Counted from the first letter of the stretch, positions 17,146 through 26,375 are shown. The stretch is DNA of 64,000 bases from Siminovitchia terrae (GCF_003605405.2 NZ_QYTW02000010.1:81675-145674), one strand, 5' to 3'. Translations and numbers: made by a program. The notes: generated by a model not told the origin, from the sequence alone.

Positions 17146-18315
17146 ATGGTTAATCAAAAAAGAGCAATTCATTTTTTGCAAAAGTTAATCAGTATTAATA
17201 GTGTTAATCCTCCGGGGAATGAGCTTGCGGTTGCCAATGCAATAGCTGAACATGCTAACAAAGCTGGCTTATCTACAGAAATTAAAGCGTTTTCAAAGGA
17301 TAGGGCAAATATCATTGTTCGATTGAAAGGGAGAAATCCTAAAAAGCCTTCGCTCATATTTAGTGGGCATCTTGATACTGTACCAGTCGGTGATAATTCA
17401 TGGAAGTACCAGCCTTTTTCAGCTGTGATAGAGGATGGAAAAGTCTATGGACGAGGTTCTTGTGATATGAAAAGCGGCGTGGCCGCATTGATTGAAGCTA
17501 TGATTATTTTGAAAGAAAGGGATGAAATGCTTGAACATGATGTAATCTTTGTTGGAACGGCAGGCGAGGAAGTTGATTGTATAGGGGCTTCTTTAATGGT
17601 TGATGATGATGCATTGAAGAACGCGGGAGCAATGGTAATCGCTGAGCCTAGTAATGGAAGGGTTTTCACTGCTCACAAAGGTGCGTTGTGGCTTGAAATT
17701 AAACTATTTGGAAAGACAGCCCACGGGTCCATGCCGAGTGAGGGGGTCAATGCTATCGTTCATATGAGCGAGCTTATTGAAAGATTAAAGAAGTTTACAT
17801 TTTCTTATGATCAAGAACATGCCCTATTAGGAAAACCAACTCTCACAATCAGTACAATCGATGGAGGTGTGAAAACAAACGTAGTTCCTGACCAGTGCAA
17901 GTTGACATTAGATATACGGACAATTCCGGATATCGAGCATGCACAAATCGTAGAGGAAATGGAAGAAATACTTAAAGACTTGGAAACTAAAATTGATCAC
18001 TTTCATGCTGAACTGAATGTTATTAATAATTTACCAGCTCTTGAAAATGAAAAAGATAATAGGTTTGTACAATTGGCGTTAAAAACCAATAAAGAATTAA
18101 ATCAAGTAAGCGTTGAAGAGATGGGGGCAAATTATTACACCGATGCGTCTATTTTCTCTCCTAGCCTGAAAATACCGATCATCATTTACGGGCCGGGTAA
18201 TGAAAAGCTGGCTCATCAACCTGATGAATATGTTGACTTGAATCAATATATTGACTCTATCACTTATTATGCTGAATTAGCCAAAAGATTTCAATTTAAG
18301 GAGGTGGTTGCCTAA
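17146..18315 (+). CDS. M20 family metallopeptidase (ArgE/DapE type)
   Basis: Zinc-dependent amide hydrolase of 389 residues. Motifs: 'FSGHLDTVPVGD' (first metal His and catalytic Asp), 'GRGSCDMKSGVAALIEA' (bridging Asp), 'GTAGEEVDCIGA' (catalytic Glu pair), 'HGSMPSEGVNA' in the dimerisation lid. It probably removes an acyl or carbamoyl group from an amino acid-like compound. ATG at 17146 with AGGCGG upstream is chosen; a TTG at 17095 has no ribosome site. First gene of a set with ADH, ALDH and an SSS transporter under a PucR regulator. Confidence 0.85.
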   Translation: MVNQKRAIHFLQKLISINSVNPPGNELAVANAIAEHANKAGLSTEIKAFSKDRANIIVRLKGRNPKKPSLIFSGHLDTVPVGDNSWKYQPFSAVIEDGKVYGRGSCDMKSGVAALIEAMIILKERDEMLEHDVIFVGTAGEEVDCIGASLMVDDDALKNAGAMVIAEPSNGRVFTAHKGALWLEIKLFGKTAHGSMPSEGVNAIVHMSELIERLKKFTFSYDQEHALLGKPTLTISTIDGGVKTNVVPDQCKLTLDIRTIPDIEHAQIVEEMEEILKDLETKIDHFHAELNVINNLPALENEKDNRFVQLALKTNKELNQVSVEEMGANYYTDASIFSPSLKIPIIIYGPGNEKLAHQPDEYVDLNQYIDSITYYAELAKRFQFKEVVA

Positions 18316-18429
18316 TTGAGCTTTGTGCTTTATAGGATCTTAAAAAATAATCGGCAATTTGTGTCATGAATCTCTTTTGAAAAAGAATATCTGAGAAAGG
18401 CTCAGTCAAAATTTGAGGGAGGAATTAAC

Positions 18430-19599
18430 ATGAGTGCAAACAAATTAACGGAATTCCTAGCAAAAACTAAATTGGTAACTGGTTCCGGTTGTGTAGAACA
18501 ACTGAAAAATGAAATAAATAAGAATGACTGCAGTACAATGCTGATTGTAACAGACAAAGGAATAAAAAATTCTGGAATACTGGAAAAGGTAGAAACAATA
18601 TTGAAGTCTACTAATGTGGAAACAATTGTTTATGATGAAGTTAAACCAAATCCGACCGTAACGGCTACCGATGAAGCATATAATTTATTCAAGGATAGGG
18701 GCATTAAAAGTATTTTAGCTGTAGGTGGTGGAAGTGTAATAGACAGTGCAAAAGCACTTTCAGTATTACTTACAAATGGCGGATCTATTGCTGATTATTT
18801 TGGCTTCGATATCTATAAAAAAGATCCGACACCTCTGTTTGCTATTCCTACAACGGTTGGAACTGGAAGTGAGGGAGGGCATGCAGCGGTTATAACGGAA
18901 GATAATACAGAGCTAAAAACTAAAAAGCTTGTTTTTGGGCAAACATTGTTTCCTGCTGTAGCCTTCTTAGACGGTGAGCTATTAAGAGGTATGCCGGGAT
19001 CACTGGTAGCATCAACAGGGATGGATGCATTAACACACGCAATTGAAGGGTATGTTTCAAGAAATGGCTCGGTTATTACAGATGCATTAAATCTACACGC
19101 AGTGCGGGTTATTGGGTCTTCCATTCTTGAAGCTACCGCGAATACAGATAACATAGAGGCAATGAATAAGATGGTTCAAGCTAGTACATCTACAGGTATT
19201 GGAATGGCAAACGGCGGTTTAGGTTTGGTTCATGGGATTTCACATGCGATTGGTGCACAGTATGACGCTCCCCATGGAATAGTAAATGCCATTCTTCTCC
19301 CATATGTACTGGAGTTTAATTGGATGGCAGATCCTTATAAGTTTGCGCAAGTTGGTGAAGCATTACGAGTAAATACTTGGGGCCTTTCCGTGGAGGATGC
19401 GGCTAAAGCTGCGGTTGAAAAGGTTAGAACTTTAACAAGAGAAGTTGGTATTCCTGAGAAACTAAGTGCCATTGGTGTAGATAAAGAAAACATAAATGTT
19501 TTAACAGATATTGCCTTCAACGATGAGCTTTATATGGCACCTAATCCACGAAAAGCAACCAGGCAGGACATATATAATATTTTAGAATCAGCTATATAA
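18430..19599 (+). CDS. Iron-containing alcohol dehydrogenase
   Basis: 389 residues, group III Fe-ADH. NAD-binding 'ILAVGGGSVIDSAKALSV', 'AIPTTVGTGSEGGHAAVIT', and metal ligands in 'STGMDALTHAIEGYVS' and 'GLGLVHGISHAIGAQYDAPHGIVNAILLPYV'. It would oxidise an alcohol to the aldehyde used by the next enzyme. RBS GAGGGAGGAA. It follows the M20 gene by 114 bases and precedes the aldehyde dehydrogenase by 49. The substrate is unknown. Confidence 0.88.
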   Translation: MSANKLTEFLAKTKLVTGSGCVEQLKNEINKNDCSTMLIVTDKGIKNSGILEKVETILKSTNVETIVYDEVKPNPTVTATDEAYNLFKDRGIKSILAVGGGSVIDSAKALSVLLTNGGSIADYFGFDIYKKDPTPLFAIPTTVGTGSEGGHAAVITEDNTELKTKKLVFGQTLFPAVAFLDGELLRGMPGSLVASTGMDALTHAIEGYVSRNGSVITDALNLHAVRVIGSSILEATANTDNIEAMNKMVQASTSTGIGMANGGLGLVHGISHAIGAQYDAPHGIVNAILLPYVLEFNWMADPYKFAQVGEALRVNTWGLSVEDAAKAAVEKVRTLTREVGIPEKLSAIGVDKENINVLTDIAFNDELYMAPNPRKATRQDIYNILESAI

Positions 19600-19648
19600 T
19601 TTATCTTGCTTGCGAACATTGAATGATTTTTGATAGGAGGTTGTTAGA

Positions 19649-21127
19649 GTGACTCAAACGATTGAACTTTCAAATAAGGTAGCGGATTTTTTAAAGGGTA
19701 CCAAAAAGTTGTTTATCAATGGTGAATTTGTAGATTCATATTCAGGTAAAACGTTTGAAACCTATAATCCGGCGAATGGTGAAGTTTTAGCATATGTTAG
19801 TGAAGCTCAGGCTGAGGATGTCGATAAAGCCGTGGCTGCTGCAAAAAAAGCATTTGAACAAGGGCCTTGGTCTAAAATGAGCGGTTCAGAACGAGGAAGG
19901 TTGATGTATCGACTTGCCCAACTAATAGAAGATAATAAACAAGAGTTGGCCGAAATTGATTCTCTTGATAATGGCAAGCCCATAAATGAAGTCTTAGGGA
20001 ATGATATTCCAAATGCGGTTGGTCAATTTGAGTATTTTGCAGGGTGGACGACTAAGATTGTTGGGCAGACAATCCCAGTTTCAGGAAATTATTTTAACTA
20101 TACACGCCATGAACCTGTTGGCGTAGTTGGACAAATTATTCCGTGGAATTTTCCGCTCATGATGGCTGCATGGAAAATTGCCCCTGCACTGGCCACAGGT
20201 TGTACGGTGGTATTGAAACCAGCAGAACAAACTCCGTTATCAGCTCTTTACCTTGCCCAGTTGGCAGCAGAGGCCGGCTTTCCAGAAGGAGTTATAAATA
20301 TCGTGCCCGGTTTTGGAGAGACTGCAGGAGACGCATTAGTTCAACACCCCCAAGTGGATAAAATTGCTTTTACAGGTTCGACAAATGTTGGTAAAGCGAT
20401 TATGAAAAAAGCAGCGGATACGATGAAGCGTGTCACTCTTGAATTAGGTGGAAAATCTCCAAATATTATTTTGCCAGATGCTGATTTGTCTAAGGCAGCA
20501 CCTGGGGTTTTCTCAGGTATAATGGCCAACCAAGGTGAAGTTTGCAGTGCCGGATCCAGAGTTTATATTCAAAAGAAAACATTTGATAATGTGGTGTCTG
20601 ATTTAATGAGCTTCGCTCAAAGTGTAAAGCAGGGTAGCGGCATATCCCCTGATACAGAGATGGGGCCACTTGTCTCTAAAGAACAGCAAAATCGCGTAGT
20701 TCAATATATAAACAAAGGAAATGAAGAAGGAGCGACTATGCTTTGCGGTGGGGGACATTCCGATAAAGGTTACTTTGTAGAGCCTACTATTTTCACTGAT
20801 GTAAAAGAGGAAATGGCCATAGCAAGAGAAGAAATCTTTGGACCGGTAGTTGTTGCCATGCCATATGAAAATTTAGATGAAGTTATTGACAGGGCAAATA
20901 ACTCAAATTTTGGACTTGCAGCAGGTTTATGGACCGAGAATGTTAAAAATGCCCACTATGTTGCTAGTCGACTAAAAGCAGGATCGGTGTGGGTCAATTG
21001 TTATAATGTAACAGACCCAGCCTCACCTTTCGGCGGATATAAGGAATCTGGGTTTGGACGGGAAATGGGTTCATATGCCCTAAACAATTATACGGAAGTA
21101 AAGAGCGTTTGGATCAATTTAAATTAG
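19649..21127 (+). CDS. NAD-dependent aldehyde dehydrogenase
   Basis: 492 residues, class of betaine-aldehyde / ALDH1-like enzymes. 'GQIIPWNFPLMMAAWKIAPALATG' and 'KPAEQTPLSALYLAQL' form the coenzyme site, the general base lies in 'VTLELGGKSPNI', and the catalytic cysteine in 'NQGEVCSAGSRVYI'. 'EIFGPVVVAMPY' and 'NNSNFGLAAGLWT' are also present. GTG start behind TAGGAGGTTG. Coupled with the Fe-ADH, it would turn an alcohol into a carboxylate. Confidence 0.9.
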   Translation: MTQTIELSNKVADFLKGTKKLFINGEFVDSYSGKTFETYNPANGEVLAYVSEAQAEDVDKAVAAAKKAFEQGPWSKMSGSERGRLMYRLAQLIEDNKQELAEIDSLDNGKPINEVLGNDIPNAVGQFEYFAGWTTKIVGQTIPVSGNYFNYTRHEPVGVVGQIIPWNFPLMMAAWKIAPALATGCTVVLKPAEQTPLSALYLAQLAAEAGFPEGVINIVPGFGETAGDALVQHPQVDKIAFTGSTNVGKAIMKKAADTMKRVTLELGGKSPNIILPDADLSKAAPGVFSGIMANQGEVCSAGSRVYIQKKTFDNVVSDLMSFAQSVKQGSGISPDTEMGPLVSKEQQNRVVQYINKGNEEGATMLCGGGHSDKGYFVEPTIFTDVKEEMAIAREEIFGPVVVAMPYENLDEVIDRANNSNFGLAAGLWTENVKNAHYVASRLKAGSVWVNCYNVTDPASPFGGYKESGFGREMGSYALNNYTEVKSVWINLN

Positions 21128-21247
21128 TCGTTTTATTCTATCCAATGGTGAAACTAATTCGTTTCCCCATTGGATCATTACAACATTTGACACCCATACG
21201 GATTCTGAACACTGATAATTCAAAATATTATAAATTCGGAGGTTGGC

Positions 21248-22723
21248 ATGGGAATAAAATATTTTATTTTAATGTTGTTCTTATTAATCTTGGCATACGT
21301 CGCCTACTCATCTTATAAAAGGATAAACAATTATCAAGATTACAATCTGGCAGGTAAAAAGACTGGATTGTTCGCTTTAACAGCGACATTAGTAGCAGCT
21401 GAGTTTAATACAGCAACGTTAATAGGTGGAGCTTCAGTGGCTTATGCATTCGGAACCGTTGGGGTTTGGTACACTTCATTAATTTTTATTGTGGTTTTTT
21501 TAGTATACGCTTTCACAGTAGCAAAAAAGTATAGAAAACTAAATATATCAACCATACCTCAATTTTTTGATATAAGATTTTCTAATCAAAAATTTTCTGA
21601 AACAATACGTGTATTATCCACATTCATTACCCTGTTTTATACCTGGCTAGCCCCAGCGGCATATTTAGCTGGTATATCAGTAATTGGGCACGTATTATTA
21701 GGCGTAAATCCGATAACTTTTTCAGTTGTTGTTGTTATCATTTGTTTACTTTTAGCAATAACAGGGGGGCTGGTTACCGCAATTGGAATAGATGTTGTCG
21801 CTTTTATTATGATAGTAGTTGGCATACCAGCTATTTTCTTTATTGGCCTAGAAGCTGCTGGCGGGCTTTCTAATTTGAGCCAGGTATATGAGCCTCGACT
21901 TTTATCGTTAAAACCAGTTTGGGACACAGAGGTTAACTTTCCAATCGCGTTGACTTGGGGATTACAAATAACATTTCTTTATATAGCAGCTCCTTGGTAC
22001 GGACAAAGAGTCTTCTCGGCTAAAAATGAAAATATAGCCTATAAGGCGATGCTCTTTAATACAATATTGATTGTACTTTTATATGGATTTGTGGCAGTTT
22101 CCACAATGTTGGCAAAGGTAGCGATGCCGAATTTAAGTGAACCAGAACAAGCGTTACCACTGTTGGTGGCTAATTACAGTCACCCTATCATTCAAGGATT
22201 GCTTCTAGTGACGCTACTGTTAGTGGGAATCAGTACAGTAGTAGCTGTTTGGAATTCAGCAGTCTCCATTGTTATAAATGATCTAGTTAAGAGGTATTTC
22301 GCAAAAGATAAGAGTGAAAAATATTATATAAATGCAAGTAGGGTTGGATTAACAGCGATAGCTATTTCCACACTGATTTTCGGAATAATTTTTGTTGGTA
22401 ATATTCAAAATTCACTGCTGTATCTCTCTATCTTTACGGGAATGGTAGCGATCCCTATTTTAACCTCTCTCTATTGGAGGCGTTATAATGCTACAGCTGC
22501 AATTGCCTCAATGTTTGTAGGACTTTTATATTGCACAATTGCTCTAGCCAATGGTTTTCCAACCTATTTTGTCAGTCCAATTGGTGCTATAATCTCTGCC
22601 CTAGTTGGGGTAGTAGTTACTCTTATGACAACAACTAAAGAAGATATTAATAGAAGTAAAGAATTCTTCATGATAATTGATTCTGAAAAGGACAATCATG
22701 AGGAATTCCAAAAGAGTAGCTAG
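21248..22723 (+). CDS. Sodium:solute symporter (SSS family)
   Basis: 491 residues with about 13 hydrophobic segments. SSS features: 'YKRINNYQDYNLAGKKTGLFALTATLVAAEFNTATLIGGASVAYAFG' at the N-terminus and 'TWGLQITFLYIAAPWYGQRVFSAKNENIAYKA' in the middle. It takes up a small molecule with Na+ and probably supplies the substrate of the PucR-linked enzymes upstream. RBS GGAGGTTGGC. A terminator follows. Confidence 0.85.
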   Translation: MGIKYFILMLFLLILAYVAYSSYKRINNYQDYNLAGKKTGLFALTATLVAAEFNTATLIGGASVAYAFGTVGVWYTSLIFIVVFLVYAFTVAKKYRKLNISTIPQFFDIRFSNQKFSETIRVLSTFITLFYTWLAPAAYLAGISVIGHVLLGVNPITFSVVVVIICLLLAITGGLVTAIGIDVVAFIMIVVGIPAIFFIGLEAAGGLSNLSQVYEPRLLSLKPVWDTEVNFPIALTWGLQITFLYIAAPWYGQRVFSAKNENIAYKAMLFNTILIVLLYGFVAVSTMLAKVAMPNLSEPEQALPLLVANYSHPIIQGLLLVTLLLVGISTVVAVWNSAVSIVINDLVKRYFAKDKSEKYYINASRVGLTAIAISTLIFGIIFVGNIQNSLLYLSIFTGMVAIPILTSLYWRRYNATAAIASMFVGLLYCTIALANGFPTYFVSPIGAIISALVGVVVTLMTTTKEDINRSKEFFMIIDSEKDNHEEFQKSS

Positions 22724-22788
22724 TTTTGATGAACTTCACCTTTCACCCATTGAAAAAATATATTGATTTCAAACCCTGATAGTTTATT

Positions 22789-22827
22789 AAAGCGGCCATA
22801 GTGTTCATGAGCTTCGGCCGCCTTTCC
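22789..22827 (+). terminator. Terminator after the PucR-linked gene set
   Basis: AAAGCGGCC (22789-22797) pairs with GGCCGCCTTT (22816-22825) with one bulge, followed by a short T run. It closes the peptidase-ADH-ALDH-symporter set. Confidence 0.6.
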
Positions 22828-23013
22828 TATTGGCATTTGGAGTTTGGATGACAATAAGGGTCGAACTGCCAGTAAGCAGTTCCTAGATGGGACTACTGTT
22901 TAAACAATGGCCTATGCACCAAAATTCAGTTTCCTTTTCGATTTAATGCTATACTTGAATCAAAGGGCTACACATATTGTTACCTTGTGAAACATTATTT
23001 GGAGGTCTGGTAA

Positions 23014-23169
23014 ATGAGTAATAAAGAAAATGTTATTTTAATTGCCTCCGCTCCAAAAGGGTATGGAAAGAAAGTTGTCACCAATCGAATGAATCAAATG
23101 AAGCAAGACCGCGCTAATTTAAAAAATAAACTTGCACACATTAAAAGTTTATCACGACATATCGAATAA
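23014..23169 (+). CDS. Small 51-aa hypothetical protein
   Basis: ATG at 23014 behind TTGGAGGTCTGG opens 51 codons, from MSNKENVILIASAPKGYGKK to a basic helical tail ending LSRHIE. The product is strongly basic, with a helix rich in K, N, Q and R after residue 23. I recognise no family. A good ribosome site and a terminator 17 bases after the stop support a real single-gene unit. Confidence 0.55.
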   Translation: MSNKENVILIASAPKGYGKKVVTNRMNQMKQDRANLKNKLAHIKSLSRHIE

Positions 23170-23185
23170 CTAGCCAACAAATGGA

Positions 23186-23216
23186 CTCACTTTACATTAC
23201 TGTAAGGTGGGTTTTT
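23186..23216 (+). terminator. Terminator after the 51-aa gene
   Basis: CTCACTTTAC (23186-23195) pairs with GTAAGGTGGG (23202-23211) using G-T pairs, then TTTTT. Confidence 0.7.
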
Positions 23217-23269
23217 ATGTTTAATCCACAAATGGGGGTGAACTTGAAATAGGTGCTTTTCATTCTTCG

Positions 23270-23498
23270 AAATTTGCGAGAGTGGACATTTTATGAATGA
23301 GATATTTCTCTCTGTTCTAAAAAGCTCGGCATGATTCCGATGACATGTCCACCTTCTTCTAAAACAGAATTCGTAACGGCTCAATAAACAAGTGTAATAT
23401 TACGTTTAGCTAGTTCTTCCCCCAGCTTTTTGGCGCTTTCTATTTAAGCCTTGGATGCTCCGTTATTGGAACCGCAAAAATACAGCTATCTTTTTCAT
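23270..23498 (-). pseudogene. Decayed LOG-family (lysine-decarboxylase-fold) gene
   Basis: Read on the minus strand from ATG at 23498 (GGGAGAG upstream), the three frames together give MKKIAVF, then GASKA-like and 'KLGEELAKRNITLVY', then 'SVLEEGGHVIGIMPSFLEQREISH', the order of a LOG/YvdD-type nucleoside 5'-monophosphate phosphoribohydrolase. Several frameshifts and stops are present, the glycine-rich PGGxGT region is missing and only about a third of the gene remains. A clear relic. Confidence 0.7.
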
Positions 23499-23593
23499 TA
23501 ATATCTCTCCCTAGCGAAATCAGCGTTACATCATACAAAAAAACCAAATACTTTGTTAAACTTTTACCAGCTGGAATTTAAGGAGTGAGAAAA

Positions 23594-23914
23594 ATGGATG
23601 TCAATGAATTTCAACAATGGGTAGATGATTATTATAAGAATAGGGGCTGGTCTGAATTAGATATTTTCATTCGAATTGGCTTTTTAGCAGAGGAAACGGG
23701 AGAAGTAGCACGGGCTATAAGAGCCCTTGAAATTGGTAGGGATCGACCAGACGAGGCAACTGAATCATTCGAGGAGAATAGACAGGCTTTGGTAGAGGAG
23801 TTAGGAGATGTATTAGGCAACGTAATGGTAATTGCGAATAAATATAACATTTCTTTAGAAGAAGTATTTCATTCTCATAAGATGAAGCTCTTAAAACGTT
23901 ACTCTGAAGAATAA
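23594..23914 (+). CDS. MazG-like nucleotide pyrophosphohydrolase
   Basis: 106 residues from ATG at 23594, with AAGGAG at 23580-23585; a GTG at 23585 overlaps that site. All-alpha NTP pyrophosphatase fold: 'GFLAEETGEVARAIRALE' has the ExxE part and 'ALVEELGDVLGNVMVIANKYNISLEEV' the ExxD part of the metal site. These enzymes hydrolyse non-canonical or excess nucleoside triphosphates to monophosphates. It stands alone next to decayed sequence. Confidence 0.85.
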   Translation: MDVNEFQQWVDDYYKNRGWSELDIFIRIGFLAEETGEVARAIRALEIGRDRPDEATESFEENRQALVEELGDVLGNVMVIANKYNISLEEVFHSHKMKLLKRYSEE

Positions 23915-24140
23915 GTTATTTTTAGGGGCACCCTATTTGGTCAAAATGGATCGCGGCGAATGTCCACTAAGATTATGAAGGTAAACTTCTTTTAACCTAC
24001 TTTCTTCCTGTTTTCCAATAATCCAAAATGACCAGTTTTCATCATAATCAGCGGCAGGTTTGCGTTGTTCCCGAGGTTTTGACGATGCTCATCCCGCATG
24101 TTTCACAAATATTTAAGTGAGATAAATTCTCAATTAGTTG
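23915..24140. other. Intergenic stretch with a possible gene relic
   Basis: No intact gene. The minus strand near 23990-24110 gives a short coding-like stretch (NANLPLIMMKTGHFGLLENRKK), resembling the C-terminal end of an alpha/beta-type peptidase, without start or remainder. Assignment uncertain. Confidence 0.2.
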
Positions 24141-24168
24141 TTGACTCTTGCGAGGGTGGTGTTATAAT
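24141..24168 (+). promoter_or_regulatory. Sigma-A promoter of the siderophore lipoprotein gene
   Basis: TTGACT (24141-24146), 16-base spacer, TATAAT (24163-24168). The Fur box begins 17 bases after the -10, around the expected start of transcription. Confidence 0.75.
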
Positions 24169-24184
24169 AAAATACGAGCTCAAG

Positions 24185-24199
24185 TGATAACGATTATCA
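24185..24199. promoter_or_regulatory. Fur box
   Basis: TGATAACGATTATCA fits the Bacillus 7-1-7 Fur consensus (TGATAATNATTATCA) with one mismatch. Located just after the promoter, it should repress the next gene when iron is sufficient. Confidence 0.85.
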
Positions 24200-24370
24200 T
24201 TTTCGTTAAAATGGGGCAGGTGAATCTGGAAAATGTTATCTTGTTAAGTTTGGATGTGAGGCTGCTAGTTATTATTAGATACGCAGTTTGACAGCAGATA
24301 TATTGTCTGTTGGCAATCCTTATACGGATTTCATTTTACATATTTCAACGGATTAAAGGAGAATCAACCA

Positions 24371-25327
24371 ATGAAAAAGTGGACTTTATTTATTATGCTT
24401 TTCGTGATGGCAGTTGTTTTTGCCGCTTGTGGTTCAAAAGAAACAAGTCAATCCGGAGAGAAAGAAAAGAACGAGCCGGAGAAGCAGGCGGAAGAGGTAA
24501 CCATCACTCATGAATATGGAGATGCAACAGTCAAGAAAAACCCTGAAAAGATTGTTGTCTTCGATTTTGGTGTACTAGATACATTGGATGAATTGGGAAT
24601 CAATGTAACTGGGTTACCACAGGCGACACTTCCTGCTTATCTTGAAAAATATGCAGGAGATGACTATACAAACGTTGGAAGCTTGAAAGAGCCGGATTTT
24701 GAGGCTATCAATGAACTAAAGCCGGATGTCATCTTCATTTCTGGACGCCAGGCTGACTTGTATGACCAATTTGCAGAAATTGCTCCTACTGTATACATAG
24801 GAGTTGATACAAATCGTTATATGGAATCCTTTGAGGAGAACATGAATATAATTGGTGAAATTTTCGGCAAGGAAGACCAAGTCAAAGCTGAGCTGGAAGA
24901 GGTCGAGAAACAAATTGCAGGTGTAAATGAAAAAGCGGAGTCTATGGATAAAAAAGCACTGATCGTTTTGGCCAATGAAGGCAAAGTAAGTGCTTATGGA
25001 TCTAAATCAAGATTTGGATGGATCCACGATGTCCTTGGCTTTAAAGCAGCCGATGAAAACATTGAAGTATCCACACACGGACAGGGAATTTCTTTTGAAT
25101 ACATTTTAGAAACAAACCCTGACATTCTGTTCGTCATTGACCGGGGCGCAGCAGTTGAAAAAGACGCTGAGCCAGCAAAAGCAGCAATTGAAAATGATCT
25201 AGTGAAAAAGACGACAGCGTATAAAGACGGAAAAATCCTCTACTTGGATGCGGACTACTGGTACCTTTCTGGTGGGGGACTGCAATCCATTAAGGCAATG
25301 ATTAAAAGCGTTGAAGAAGCGTATTAA
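24371..25327 (+). CDS. Siderophore ABC transporter substrate-binding lipoprotein (YclQ-like)
   Basis: 318 residues. Signal peptide 'MKKWTLFIMLFVMAVVFAAC' ends in a lipobox with the modified Cys at 20. Then 'VTITHEYGDATVKKNPEKIVVFDFGVLDTLDELG' and 'GSLKEPDFEAINELKPDVIFISGRQADLYD' mark the periplasmic-binding fold of Fe-siderophore receptors, closest in pattern to petrobactin/catecholate receptors of the YclQ type. It is extracellular, anchored to the membrane, and would hand ferric siderophore to a permease. No permease or ATPase gene is nearby. Fur box and promoter upstream, terminator downstream. Confidence 0.88.
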   Translation: MKKWTLFIMLFVMAVVFAACGSKETSQSGEKEKNEPEKQAEEVTITHEYGDATVKKNPEKIVVFDFGVLDTLDELGINVTGLPQATLPAYLEKYAGDDYTNVGSLKEPDFEAINELKPDVIFISGRQADLYDQFAEIAPTVYIGVDTNRYMESFEENMNIIGEIFGKEDQVKAELEEVEKQIAGVNEKAESMDKKALIVLANEGKVSAYGSKSRFGWIHDVLGFKAADENIEVSTHGQGISFEYILETNPDILFVIDRGAAVEKDAEPAKAAIENDLVKKTTAYKDGKILYLDADYWYLSGGGLQSIKAMIKSVEEAY

Positions 25328-25414
25328 TCCCTAAATGTTTTGTTCAGCATGTCAAGGCTAAATGAAATAATTCAAAGTTAAAAAGCCATATATCAATTAC
25401 CCCCTTAAATATGG

Positions 25415-25454
25415 ATCCGGCAGAGAGCGGTTCGTTCTCCTCTGCCGGATTTTG
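25415..25454 (+). terminator. Terminator after the siderophore lipoprotein gene
   Basis: ATCCGGCAGAG (25415-25425) and CTCTGCCGGAT (25440-25450) form a perfect 11-bp stem followed by TTTT. Confidence 0.85.
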
Positions 25455-25455
25455 C

Positions 25456-25804
25456 GTTTTCGAAGGGTTTTATTGTTGTAGGCAGGAGTTCATTGCAGGG
25501 ATCTCATGCTAACTTATTTTAACTTTAAATTCTTAGTCTAACTCCAGCATCCTTATCAATAGTAAATGTGATAAAAACCATGAAAATCAATATCTTTACT
25601 TTGAAGACATATATTTAATGTTTACTCTTCTATAGAACTTCTGATCGAAAATAATGTGTATAACACCGTCCGTGAATATAGGCGGTGTTTGTCGCTTTAT
25701 AAGAAAGTTTGATCATTTCTGTAATCCTTCCTACTTTAAAGCGCCATTACTCAGTAATAGCGCCCGTTTTGCTGAAGATCGAGTCTAAGCTTTTGTCCCT
25801 TTCA
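25456..25804. other. Intergenic region with two more hairpins
   Basis: No gene seen. AACACCG (25662-25668) / CGGTGTT (25683-25689) is a small hairpin with a T tract. GCGCCATTACT (25741-25751) / AGTAATAGCGC (25753-25763), one mismatch, can serve as terminator for the minus-strand gene that ends at 25805. Confidence 0.45.
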
Positions 25805-25975
25805 TTAATATTCATCATATATATCGTCAGCATTTTCAAATCGAATTTCTTCAGAATTTAACGTACCCATTTTATCACTTCGATCCTCTCTATTACCTGG
25901 TAGGTTACCTTCAGGGACTATATCTTGATTATCTCTAAATACTGTTTTTTGTTTCTTCTTATCATTGACGGTCAT
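25805..25975 (-). CDS. Small acidic 56-aa hypothetical protein
   Basis: ATG at 25975, with TTGGAGTGG seven bases upstream and a TATAAT farther up, opens 56 codons. The product is very hydrophilic and acidic at its end (SEEIRFENADDIYDEY). No family recognised; small charged proteins of this sort are often spore or stress proteins, but that is only a guess. A hairpin just past the stop supports it as a transcription unit. Confidence 0.45.
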   Translation of the reverse strand: MTVNDKKKQKTVFRDNQDIVPEGNLPGNREDRSDKMGTLNSEEIRFENADDIYDEY

Positions 25976-26089
25976 CTTACCACTCCAATTCATTGTTGTA
26001 TGAATAGTTATTATACCCAGAGTTTTAAGCTCCATCCTAACTACAGTCTATAGTTTATTAGGCATACTATAGCCATGAATTTTTAAAGA

Positions 26090-26235
26090 TTATGGACAGC
26101 AAAAAATTTCAGTGATTTTCCTAATATCTGCCCTCGACCGTCTGGTGGTACTACATACATCCCGAAAACATTCGCTTTATGACCTGTTTTAAGGTTTTTT
26201 TACGCATAAAGGTAACAATTCCATCTACCAAACCA
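26090..26235 (-). pseudogene. GNAT acetyltransferase relic
   Basis: The minus strand gives 'GLVDGIVTFMRKK' and, after a frameshift, 'GHKANVFGMYVVPPDGRGQILGKSL'. The latter is the beta4-alpha3 acetyl-CoA loop of GNAT acetyltransferases (V-P-x-x-RG-x-G-x-G type). Only about 50 codons with frameshifts remain, and a 29-bp piece of the 195-bp repeat borders it. Confidence 0.6.
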
Positions 26236-26241
26236 CTATCA

Positions 26242-26270
26242 ATCAAATGCGCCTTGGCGTATTTGCGCCC
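26242..26270 (-). repeat. 29-bp remnant of the 195-bp repeat, reversed
   Basis: Bases 26242-26270 are the reverse complement of the last 29 bases of the repeat consensus (ATCAAATGCGCC ... TTTGCGCCC) with no change. It is the only piece in the window in the opposite orientation, and lies beside the GNAT relic. Confidence 0.8.
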
Positions 26271-26375
26271 GATTGTGGAACAAATAAAACAAAGTTTTTC
26301 GCCGATTCTCAAAATCATTCTAGATTATAGATGTTCTTCATACTTATAACTAATTGCTGAAATAGGAGGACCTCA

